Assembly (NCBI RefSeq): GCF_009664855.1
Contig: NZ_CP045928.1
Span: forward strand, 4,762,443-4,826,442
DNA length: 64,000 bases
Reading direction: 5' to 3'
DNA from: Flavobacterium sp. SLB02
GTDB lineage: Bacteria; Bacteroidota; Bacteroidia; Flavobacteriales; Flavobacteriaceae
Shown: positions 44,521 to 51,078 of the stretch, piece after piece
Numbering within the stretch: the stretch's first letter is position 1
Layout of the letters: each line of letters begins with the position of its first letter
Notes under the pieces: generated by a model
What the model saw: only the letters and a program-made list of their open reading frames with translations
Database searches by the model: none
What the model was told of the DNA's origin: nothing
Translations under genes and position numbers: made by a program

Positions 44521-45075
44521 TTGACAAAAGAACGCATCATATTAGGTATTGACCCCGGAACCACCATTATGGGTTTTGGATTGATAAAAGTCATCAATAA
44601 AAAAATGGAATTTTTGCAATTGAACGAATTGCAATTGTCTAAATATGACAATCATTACCAAAAACTAAAAATCATTTTTGAGCGTACCATTGAACTAATC
44701 GAAACGCACAATCCTGACGAGATTGCGATTGAAGCACCTTTCTTTGGTAAAAACGTGCAATCGATGTTAAAGTTGGGTCGTGCCCAAGGTGTTGCAATGG
44801 CAGCAGGACTTTCGAGAGATATTCCGATTACTGAGTACGAACCTAAAAAGATAAAAATGGCGATTACCGGAAACGGAAATGCCAGCAAGGAACAAGTCGC
44901 CAAAATGCTGCAACAACTTTTAGGCCTAAAAGAATTACCTAAAAACCTAGATTCAACCGATGGGTTGGCGGCTGCAGTTTGTCATTTCTTTAACTCGGGA
45001 AAAATCGTTGCCGGAAAAAGTTATACGGGTTGGGATGCTTTTGTAAAACAAAACGAAGATAAAATTAGAAAATGA
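44521..45075 (+). CDS. ruvC: Holliday junction resolvase RuvC
   Basis: A 184-residue endonuclease cutting Holliday junctions in recombination. ILGIDPGTTIMGFG with catalytic Asp11, AIEAPFFGKNVQSMLKLGRA with the catalytic Glu of IEAPFF, and the C-terminal DSTDGLAAAVCHF with two Asp residues complete the active site. The start is a TTG at 44521 (no ATG nearby gives the N-terminus), 5 bases after the WG-repeat gene, suggesting read-through from it. Confidence 0.96.
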   Translation: MTKERIILGIDPGTTIMGFGLIKVINKKMEFLQLNELQLSKYDNHYQKLKIIFERTIELIETHNPDEIAIEAPFFGKNVQSMLKLGRAQGVAMAAGLSRDIPITEYEPKKIKMAITGNGNASKEQVAKMLQQLLGLKELPKNLDSTDGLAAAVCHFFNSGKIVAGKSYTGWDAFVKQNEDKIRK

Positions 45076-45078
45076 ATC

Positions 45079-45162
45079 AATGTGCCAATTTGATAATTAG
45101 AAAATTTTACAGACACGAAAAGAATTATCTAATTTTCTAATTACCCCTATTATCTAATTAAA
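45079..45162. repeat. TTTGATAATTAG-family inverted repeat before hemW
   Basis: CAATGTGCCAATTTGATAAT and following (from 45079) is inverted relative to AATTATCTAATTTTCTAATT (45122-45141) and ATTATCTAATT (45150-45160). It fills the whole gap between ruvC and hemW and ends two or three bases before the hemW ATG. It is a relative of the pair at 17488-17681. Confidence 0.7.
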
Positions 45163-45164
45163 AA

Positions 45165-46298
45165 ATGTCAGGAATATATATTCATATACCATTCTGCAAG
45201 CAAGCTTGCCATTATTGCGACTTTCATTTTTCGACTTCTATGAAAAAGAAAGACGATATGGTTTTGGCTTTAGCCAAAGAAATTGCCATGCGTAAAAATG
45301 AGTTTTCAACTGAAATGGTAGAAACCATTTATTTTGGTGGTGGAACACCTTCTGTTTTGACAAATGACGAAATAAAATTTTTAATTTCAGAAGTTTATAA
45401 AAATTATAGTGTTGTCGAAAATCCCGAAATTACACTCGAAGCCAATCCGGATGATTTATCGACCGAACGAATTCTGGAATTATCTAAGAGCCCCATAAAC
45501 CGCTTAAGCATAGGGATTCAGTCTTTTTATGAAGAAGATTTAAAAATGATGAATCGTGCGCATAATTCGGAGGAAGCCATAAATTGTTTAACAGAAGCAA
45601 CAAAATATTTTGATAATATCTCACTCGATTTAATTTACGGGATTCCGGGACTAACAGATGAAATGTGGAGGAAAAATATCGAAACGGCATTATCTTTTGG
45701 TATTCCGCATATATCGAGTTATGCTTTGACGGTTGAACCTAAAACGGCTTTAAGAAAACTAATCGATACCGGGAAAATCGCTGAACCAGAAGACGAAGTA
45801 GCTTCAAACCATTTTATGATTTTGGTTGAAACGCTTCAAAAAAATGGCTTTATTCATTACGAATTATCCAATTTTGGCAAGGAGAATTATTTTTCTAAAA
45901 ACAATTCAGCCTATTGGTTGGGAAAAAAATATATCGGAATTGGGCCTTCGGCACATAGCTATAATGGCGAAAAAAGAGGCTGGAATGTAGCGAATAATTC
46001 GCTTTACTTAAAGTCGATTCAAAATGATGAACTTCCAATCGAAACTGAAACCCTAACCATTTCTGATCGTTATAACGAATATATTATGACAGGATTACGA
46101 ACTATTTGGGGCGTTTCGTTAGAAAGAATTGAAACTGAATTTGGCGTAGAATATCTTGATTATCTAACAAATCAAAGTCAGAAATTCTTGGATGATGATT
46201 TGCTTTTCATCGAAAATAACATTATAAAACCAACCGCAAAAGGAAAATTTTTAACGGATGGAATTGCTTCAGATTTATTTTATCTAAATTTAGAATGA
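45165..46298 (+). CDS. hemW: radical SAM heme chaperone HemW
   Basis: A 377-residue radical SAM protein of the coproporphyrinogen-oxidase-like HemW group, which binds heme and delivers it to respiratory proteins. The iron-sulfur Cys triad is C11, C15 and C18 in FCKQACHYCDF, followed by the SAM motif FGGGTPS and ITLEANPDD, IQSFYEEDLKMMNRAH and SYALTVEPKTAL. The extra Cys of true HemN (CxxxCxxCxC) is absent, favouring HemW. Length fits HemW. Confidence 0.92.
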   Translation: MSGIYIHIPFCKQACHYCDFHFSTSMKKKDDMVLALAKEIAMRKNEFSTEMVETIYFGGGTPSVLTNDEIKFLISEVYKNYSVVENPEITLEANPDDLSTERILELSKSPINRLSIGIQSFYEEDLKMMNRAHNSEEAINCLTEATKYFDNISLDLIYGIPGLTDEMWRKNIETALSFGIPHISSYALTVEPKTALRKLIDTGKIAEPEDEVASNHFMILVETLQKNGFIHYELSNFGKENYFSKNNSAYWLGKKYIGIGPSAHSYNGEKRGWNVANNSLYLKSIQNDELPIETETLTISDRYNEYIMTGLRTIWGVSLERIETEFGVEYLDYLTNQSQKFLDDDLLFIENNIIKPTAKGKFLTDGIASDLFYLNLE

Positions 46299-46302
46299 GA
46301 GC

Positions 46303-46335
46303 TTAACCGCAAGGTTCGCTAAGATTTACGCAAAG
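46303..46335 (+). repeat. left 33-bp inverted repeat of the GxxExxY cassette (TTTGCG family)
   Basis: Starts TTAACCGCAAGGTTCGCTAA and ends TTTACGCAAAG. It is the inverse of 46813-46845 with one mismatch in 33. It begins five bases after the hemW stop. Confidence 0.9.
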
Positions 46336-46421
46336 AACGCTATTTATTTTTTTATAAGAATAAATTTGCGTAAATATTTTAAATACCACATTTGAGTTTT
46401 TAATTTTTAAAATTAATACTC

Positions 46422-46799
46422 ATGTGAGAAAATGAATTATCAAGAATTGTATTTAACTGTGCTTTAAAAGTTCATCAAACTTTGGGACCTGGACTTTTGG
46501 AAAGCGCTTATGAGGAATGTCTTTTTTACGAATTAAAAAAGTTAGGCTTAGAAATTGAAAAACAAAAACCTTTACCTTTAATTTACGAAGAAGTAAAACT
46601 AGATATTGGTTATCGACTAGACATTATAGTTGAAAATAAATTAATTTTGGAAATAAAATCTGTTGATGTTTTAAATGAAGTTCATTTTGCTCAATTATTA
46701 ACCTATTTAAAATTAACAAATTGTAAATTAGGCTTATTAATAATTTTCAATGTAGCTTTAATAAAAAACGGCATTAGAAGAATTGTAAACAATCTTTAA
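46422..46799 (+). pseudogene. GxxExxY-family (PD-(D/E)XK-like) gene with stop at codon 2
   Basis: From ATG at 46422 the frame reads ATG TGA GAA AAT GAA TTA, i.e. M*ENELSRIVFNCALKVHQ, then TLGPGLLESAYEECLFYELK, and stays open to TAA at 46797-46799. Intact family members begin M-x-ENE, so codon 2 has become TGA. The rest looks intact, including GPGLLESAYEECL (the GxxExxY signature), YRLDIIVENKLILEIKSVD (the D...ExK nuclease-like core) and FAQLLTYLKLT. A shortened protein could start at TTG 46482 but would lack the N-terminal helix. The gene lies between two inverted 33-bp repeats. Confidence 0.8.
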
Positions 46800-46812
46800 A
46801 AAACTTTGCGCC

Positions 46813-46845
46813 CTTTGCGTAAACCTTAGCGAACCTTGCGGTTAA
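46813..46845 (-). repeat. right 33-bp inverted repeat of the GxxExxY cassette (TTTGCG family)
   Basis: Begins CTTTGCGTAAACCTTAGCGA and ends CTTGCGGTTAA, 13 bases after the GxxExxY stop and five bases before the ATG of the cyclase-family gene. 32 of 33 positions pair with the left copy. Confidence 0.9.
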
Positions 46846-46850
46846 ATAAT

Positions 46851-47633
46851 ATGTTAGCAAAAATCAACAACTTCGAAATAGACCTATCAAAACCCATTGA
46901 TATTTCGATTCCGTTAACGAATACAGATGAAAATCCGATTGCATGGTACATAGAAAAACCGGTAATTGAACCGGTCGTTTTTGGAGATTGGATTGGGAAA
47001 GTTTCTGAGGGAAAATCATCGACGAATTTCAATAATATCTTTTTCAATCCGCATGGGCACGGAACGCATACGGAATGCTTAGGACATATAACGAATGATT
47101 TTTACAGTATCAATCAATCTTTGAAGCAGTTTTTCTTTTTTGCAAAACTGATTACGGTTGAGCCAGAAAAAGTTGGTGATGATTGGATGATTACAAAAGA
47201 ACTAGTTGAAAAAGCAATGCGCACTTCGACTTCGCTCAGTGTGACAACTGAAGCTCTTATTATCAGAACACTTCCAAATCAGAAAGACAAAAAGTCCCGA
47301 AAATACTCCAATACAAATCCGCCTTATTTGTCTGAAGAAGCCGCGATTTTCATCCGCGAAAGCGAAATTCAACATTTGCTAATCGATTTGCCAAGTGTTG
47401 ACAAAGAGCATGACGAAGGAAAATTATTAGCCCATAAAGCATTTTGGAATGTAAAAGACACTTTAAACCTAAATCCAGATGCACGTTTGAATGCAACAAT
47501 TACCGAAATGATTTATGTTCCGGACGAAATTGAAGATGGAGACTATATACTAAATTTACAAATCGCTTCGTTTGAAAATGATGCAAGTCCGAGTAAACCT
47601 ATACTATATAAAATTGCAGATTTTAGACGGTAG
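46851..47633 (+). CDS. cyclase-family hydrolase (kynurenine formamidase-like)
   Basis: A 260-residue metal-dependent enzyme of the cyclase/arylformamidase family, with the motif NPHGHGTHTECLGH at about residues 62-75 (family HxGTHxDxPxH, here with Glu and Leu-Gly variations). Later it has YSNTNPPYLSEEAAIFIRES and LIDLPSVDKEHDEGKLLAHK. Residues 125-132 (TSTSLSVT) derive from an in-frame dispersed repeat between AMR and TEALIIRTLPN. An upstream in-frame TTG lies inside the inverted repeat; the ATG at 46851 fits the family N-terminus. Substrate unknown. Confidence 0.82.
   Translation: MLAKINNFEIDLSKPIDISIPLTNTDENPIAWYIEKPVIEPVVFGDWIGKVSEGKSSTNFNNIFFNPHGHGTHTECLGHITNDFYSINQSLKQFFFFAKLITVEPEKVGDDWMITKELVEKAMRTSTSLSVTTEALIIRTLPNQKDKKSRKYSNTNPPYLSEEAAIFIRESEIQHLLIDLPSVDKEHDEGKLLAHKAFWNVKDTLNLNPDARLNATITEMIYVPDEIEDGDYILNLQIASFENDASPSKPILYKIADFRR
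47222..47247. repeat. dispersed repeat inside the cyclase-family gene (CACTTCGACTTCGCTCAG family)
   Basis: 25 of 26 bases match the copy in mvaD at 32935-32960. A 6-bp stem CGCACT/AGTGTG (one G-T pair) around TCGACTTCGCTC can form. It is read in frame as TSTSLSVT, as in mvaD. Confidence 0.85.
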
Positions 47634-47692
47634 ATTTTAGATTCTACTTCTGCAAAAAATCTAAATTCTGAAATCTAAAATCTAAAATTAAA
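47634..47692. repeat. AATCTAAAATCTA-type dispersed repeat before GNAT gene
   Basis: TAGATTTTAGATTCTACTTC (from 47631) and AATCTAAATTCTGAAATCTA with AAATCTAAAATT (to 47689) are inverted relatives. They fill the 59-base gap and reach to within a few bases of the ATG at 47693. Confidence 0.6.
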
Positions 47693-48091
47693 ATGATCAC
47701 CATATCTACAGACAAAACCAAACTTGACGTTCCGTTTATACAAAATTTCCTCAAGGATATTTATTGGGCTGCGGGAAGAACTATCGAAGAAGTTCAGATT
47801 ACAATTGATGCTTCTGTTTGTTTTGGAATTTACCTGAACGACAAACAAATTGGGTTTGCGAGAGTAATTACCGATTATGTGGTTTTTGGTTACGTGATGG
47901 ATGTTTTTATCACCGAGGAACATCGCGGAAAAGGATATTCGTCTATTTTAATCGAAAATATGATGAACGAACCCATTCTTAAAAACATTCAAATATGGAG
48001 ATTGGCCACAACTGATGCGCACTTTTTATATCGCAAATTTGGTTTTACTCAATTGGAACATCCCGAAAAATTAATGGAGAAAAAAGTATAA
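47693..48091 (+). CDS. GNAT-family N-acetyltransferase
   Basis: A 132-residue acetyltransferase with the acetyl-CoA loop VMDVFITEEHRGKGYSSILI (motif A, RGKGYS) at about residues 66-85, and LATTDAHFLYRKFGFTQLEH (motif B). It transfers acetyl groups to an unknown amine substrate. Its TAA stop overlaps the ATG of the next gene (TAATG), so the two are coupled. Confidence 0.9.
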   Translation: MITISTDKTKLDVPFIQNFLKDIYWAAGRTIEEVQITIDASVCFGIYLNDKQIGFARVITDYVVFGYVMDVFITEEHRGKGYSSILIENMMNEPILKNIQIWRLATTDAHFLYRKFGFTQLEHPEKLMEKKV

Positions 48092-48441
48092 TGAAAACAA
48101 TAATCAAACTCGAAGAAACGGCTTTATTTATTCTGGGAATCTTTTTATTCAACCGCTTAAATTTTGATTGGTGGTGGTTTTTGGTTTTAATTTTAGCGCC
48201 GGATTTGTCTATGCTGGGCTATCTTTTTGGGAATAAAAGCGGTGCATTTTTTTATAATGTATTTCATCATAAAGGAATTGCACTTTTAACTTATGCTTTA
48301 GGATGTTATTTGAGTATTGAAACGATTCAATTAGCCGGAATTATTTTATTTTCACATTCTGCAATGGATCGAATTTTTGGTTACGGTTTAAAATACGAGA
48401 AAGGTTTTAAATACACACATTTAGGTGAAATTGGTAAATAA
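48091..48441 (+). CDS. DUF4260 membrane protein
   Basis: A 116-residue protein with about four hydrophobic helices and the DUF4260 pattern LAPDLSMLGYLFGNKSGAFF, YNVFHHKGIALL and HSAMDRIFGYGLKYEKGFKY. The conserved Asp and His residues at helix ends suggest metal binding or catalysis, but no role is known. It overlaps the GNAT stop by one base and is 6 bases from the next gene. Confidence 0.88.
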   Translation: MKTIIKLEETALFILGIFLFNRLNFDWWWFLVLILAPDLSMLGYLFGNKSGAFFYNVFHHKGIALLTYALGCYLSIETIQLAGIILFSHSAMDRIFGYGLKYEKGFKYTHLGEIGK

Positions 48442-48447
48442 AATAAG

Positions 48448-48819
48448 ATGAATCTAGAAACATTTTACGAATATTGTCTTTCGAAAAAAGGAGTTAGCGA
48501 ACATTTTCCTTTTGATGAAGATACTTTGGTTTTTAAGGTGGGCGGAAAAATGTTTGCCTTATCTTCCTTATCACAATGGGAAAAAAATGAACCTTCAGTC
48601 AATTTAAAATGCGATCCGGAACGTGCCCAGGAACTGAGAGCCGAATATGATGAGATAAAACCGGGATTCCATATGAGCAAAGTGCATTGGAATACGATTG
48701 CCTTAAACGGAAATTTATCGAATACCTTGGTCAAAGAATTAATCGATCATTCGTATGAATTGGTTTTCAAAAGTTTGACAAAGAAAATTCAGAATGAAAT
48801 TATTGAATTAGAAAATTAG
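48448..48819 (+). CDS. MmcQ/YjbR-family protein
   Basis: A 123-residue protein of the MmcQ/YjbR family with a double-wing-like DNA-binding fold. Typical sequence is YCLSKKGVSEHFPFDEDTLVF near the N-terminus, KMFALSSL, VNLKCDPERAQELRAEYD and GFHMSKVHWNTI. Members are usually stand-alone with unknown targets. It is the third gene of a tight GNAT-DUF4260-YjbR cluster. Confidence 0.9.
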   Translation: MNLETFYEYCLSKKGVSEHFPFDEDTLVFKVGGKMFALSSLSQWEKNEPSVNLKCDPERAQELRAEYDEIKPGFHMSKVHWNTIALNGNLSNTLVKELIDHSYELVFKSLTKKIQNEIIELEN

Positions 48820-48834
48820 GCATTACATTTGCAA

Positions 48835-48892
48835 TGTCAGTCAAAAAACTTAGCAACTCAGTTACCTGGTAACTCAGCAACTTTATTAAACC
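48835..48892. repeat. TTAGCAACTCAG-type dispersed repeat before PH-like gene
   Basis: CTTAGCAACTCAGTTACC and GGTAACTCAGCAACTTTATT flank TGG and form an imperfect palindrome that ends just before the ATG at 48893. A relative in inverted order (AAGTTACTAAGGTTCTGAGT) lies at 61276-61295 upstream of the blaI-like gene. Confidence 0.55.
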
Positions 48893-49609
48893 ATGAAAGA
48901 ACAATTTAAAAAATTTCTGAACGAAGAACAAGATCCAAAAGCGATTGAAAAAGTCACTTCAAAACTCAATGATTTATTGATGAAAGGTGAAGAAATTGGA
49001 TATATTGCCGTTCAAAAAAAACCGGCAATTACTGTTTTTCCTGATAGTATTGTATTAACAAACAAACGAATCATTATTTGTCAACCTAAAAATTTAGGCC
49101 TTTCAATGGATTTTACAGATTATACCTGGGATAATGTTGCGGGTGCTTTTGTAAAAGAAAATATTTTAGGTTCTGAATTCTCATTTAATACCAATACTGA
49201 TTTTTCTATTTCGATTGATTACATTCCGAAAATTCAGGCCAGAAAAATATATACTTACGCAAAAGAGCAATTGGATTTAATAAAAAATCCTATTATTGCC
49301 GAAACTCCAATTGTAGAAACAGCACAAGTTGTTGAAGAAGAAGACGATATTGAAGATGAAGTGGAAGAAGTTGAAACGGAAGAAGTAACCAATTATGCTG
49401 AAATTATGCCGGCTGCTACTCCATCTTATACAGAAACTTATGAGCCAATTCAGCCAGCACAACCTGCAACAGGAGATCGTAAATTAAGTGATTTATCTAA
49501 AGAAGAACTTTTTGATAAATTACAGAATTATAAAAAATTGCTTGATAATGGTTTAATCATGCAAGGTGAATATGATGCTTACAAAAAAGAAATATTGAGC
49601 TATATGTAA
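48893..49609 (+). CDS. bacterial PH-like domain protein with C-terminal SHOCT
   Basis: 238 residues without signal peptide. A PH-like domain lies at about 40-130 (SIVLTNKRIIICQPKNLGLS, DYTWDNVAGAFVKENILGSE, FSISIDYIPKIQARKIYTYA). A Glu-rich linker follows at 140-165 (VEEEDDIEDEVEEVETEE). The C-terminal SHOCT helix pair is KLSDLSKEELFDKLQNYKKL and ITQGEYDAYKKEI-like sequence (here LIMQGEYDAYKKEILSYM). Such proteins are thought to be oligomerising or membrane-associated scaffolds; no function is known. Confidence 0.85.
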   Translation: MKEQFKKFLNEEQDPKAIEKVTSKLNDLLMKGEEIGYIAVQKKPAITVFPDSIVLTNKRIIICQPKNLGLSMDFTDYTWDNVAGAFVKENILGSEFSFNTNTDFSISIDYIPKIQARKIYTYAKEQLDLIKNPIIAETPIVETAQVVEEEDDIEDEVEEVETEEVTNYAEIMPAATPSYTETYEPIQPAQPATGDRKLSDLSKEELFDKLQNYKKLLDNGLIMQGEYDAYKKEILSYM

Positions 49610-49613
49610 TAAT

Positions 49614-49735
49614 CTAACCGCAAAGAGGGCGCAAGGATTTTACGCAAGGTTCGCAAAGAAAAAAACCATCAGTTTTATAGCTGATGGTTTTTCTTTATAT
49701 AAACTTGCGAACTTTGCGCATTCCTTTGCGATTAA
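49614..49735. repeat. TTTGCG repeats in inverted pair around a bidirectional terminator
   Basis: The left copy 49614-49657 (CTAACCGCAAAGAGGGCGCA ... GGTTCGCAAAG) and inverted right copy 49703-49735 (CTTGCGAACTTTGCGCATTC ... GCGATTAAG) enclose the terminator hairpin at 49660-49692. The pair occupies the whole gap between two convergent genes. Confidence 0.8.
49660..49692. terminator. bidirectional terminator between convergent genes
   Basis: AAAAACCATCAG and CTGATGGTTTTT form a perfect 12-bp stem with an 8-base loop, with A-run and T-run on either side. It can stop both the PH/SHOCT gene (plus) and the DUF4407 gene (minus). Confidence 0.88.
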
Positions 49736-49741
49736 GCCTTT

Positions 49742-50842
49742 TTACAAAGTTGCTTTCTGCTTTTCAACAAAACTATTCGATTGCAGTTCTAATAACTCCG
49801 TTGCATTTTTACGCTGCAGATCGTATAGATTTTTATCTTCGGCGATATCAGCATATACTTTATCATGCATTTCTGCACTGGTTTTTACTAATAAATCACG
49901 TTGGTATTTGTTTTGTGCCAAAGTTGCTTTCATCGCAGTTTCGGCTTCTTCTTGTTTAAAATCGAATTCGCCTTTTGGAGCTAAAAGTTTCGCAATAATT
50001 GGAGACGTTTCGATTGCTAAAAACAACAACATAATAAAGAATGACGGTAACCAGGGCAATTTATCCAATGCATTAATACGCGCCATTAAACCATCAAAAC
50101 CTTCAATGATGGGTTGTGTTTGCGATACTTTTTTATCTAAATCGGCTTGTAATTGTTTGCCTGCTTTTTCTTTCTCGGCAATTTTAGCTTCATTAGTCGC
50201 TTTTAGAGTTTCAAATTCTTTTAATGCGGCATCGTGTTTTTCTCGCTTTTCTTTATAAACGGGACCTTTTCCGAGTTTTTTAGTTCCGGTAGTTCCTTCA
50301 GCTTCTGTGATATAAGTAGAGTAAAGTGCATTTACTTCTTTCTCTTTGTTCACAATATCTGTTTTTAAAGCCGCAATTTCAGCTTTATTTTTATCTAAAT
50401 CTGATTTGAAATAATTACCCACTTGTTTTTTATTTGCCAATTCCATTTCATTTTTTTCCTTCAATAAAACGGTATTGATTTCTTTTTCGAAAATTTTAAT
50501 CTCCAAAGGTTTCGAAATTACGATAGCAATAATAACGGCCAACATAATTCGGGGAGTCGCTTGCAGAAATTCATCAAAAAACCGATCTCTTTTTTTAATC
50601 GTCGAAACAATAAATCGGTCCAGATTAAAAATCAGTAAACTCCATACAAACCCAAAAGCTATAGCCGGATAAATAGAGTCAAAAACAGTAAAAAGCGCAT
50701 AAGCACTGGCCAAAAAAGCCATAACGGCAGTGAAGAAAACCGTGGCACCAATACCAACATATTTGGTTTGTTCGCCTTCTGAGCAACCTTCGAGCAGGTC
50801 ACGATCAGCTCCTGAACACAGGATAAAAAATTGTTTAAGCAT
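49742..50842 (-). CDS. DUF4407 membrane protein
   Basis: A 366-residue protein starting MLKQFFILCSGADRDLLEGC and followed by membrane helices (about 30-85 and 100-120), with FGFVWSLLIFNLDRFIVSTI typical of DUF4407. A long charged coiled-coil (about 130-250: NKAEIAALKTDIVNKEKEVN, AKIAEKEKAGKQLQADLDKK) is followed by another membrane helix near 265-290 (LPSFFIMLLFLAIETSPIIA) and a helical tail. Role unknown. A TAAATTTG box on the minus strand at 50881-50874 may be its promoter. Confidence 0.88.
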   Translation of the reverse strand: MLKQFFILCSGADRDLLEGCSEGEQTKYVGIGATVFFTAVMAFLASAYALFTVFDSIYPAIAFGFVWSLLIFNLDRFIVSTIKKRDRFFDEFLQATPRIMLAVIIAIVISKPLEIKIFEKEINTVLLKEKNEMELANKKQVGNYFKSDLDKNKAEIAALKTDIVNKEKEVNALYSTYITEAEGTTGTKKLGKGPVYKEKREKHDAALKEFETLKATNEAKIAEKEKAGKQLQADLDKKVSQTQPIIEGFDGLMARINALDKLPWLPSFFIMLLFLAIETSPIIAKLLAPKGEFDFKQEEAETAMKATLAQNKYQRDLLVKTSAEMHDKVYADIAEDKNLYDLQRKNATELLELQSNSFVEKQKATL

Positions 50843-50967
50843 GATTGATGATTTTTGATTATGATTGATAGGGCAAATTTAGCGCCAAAAATTTAATTCT
50901 GTGTTAAATAGTTGATTTGTTTTCTGTTGCGCTCATAAAAATTTCATTTTTATTAAATGTTATTTTA

Positions 50968-51056
50968 ACATTAATCTATTTCTAATGTTAGGAGGGAATC
51001 ATAACACTACCTTAATTTTTTCCAACGTCTTTAATAACATTAAGGTTCTAGTTTCG
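50968..51056 (+). promoter_or_regulatory. inverted repeats and -7 box upstream of TonB receptor-phytase genes
   Basis: AACATTA (50968-50974) with TAATGTT (50983-50989), then ACCTTAAT (51009-51016) with ATTAAGGT around 51039-51046, are two dyads in the 236-base gap; TAGTTTCG at 51049-51056 fits the -7 box. TTTTAACATTAAT and TTAATAACATTAAGG share TAACATTAA. These are candidate regulator sites, possibly phosphate control, which cannot be shown here. Confidence 0.35.
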
Positions 51057-51078
51057 CAACAAAACAAACTAAAACACA

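Noticed and set aside
46303..46845. Classical insertion sequence
   Set aside because: The enclosed gene is a GxxExxY-family protein, not a DDE, HUH or serine transposase, and no clear target duplication beyond the TTAA ends is visible; kept as a hypothesis in the findings only.
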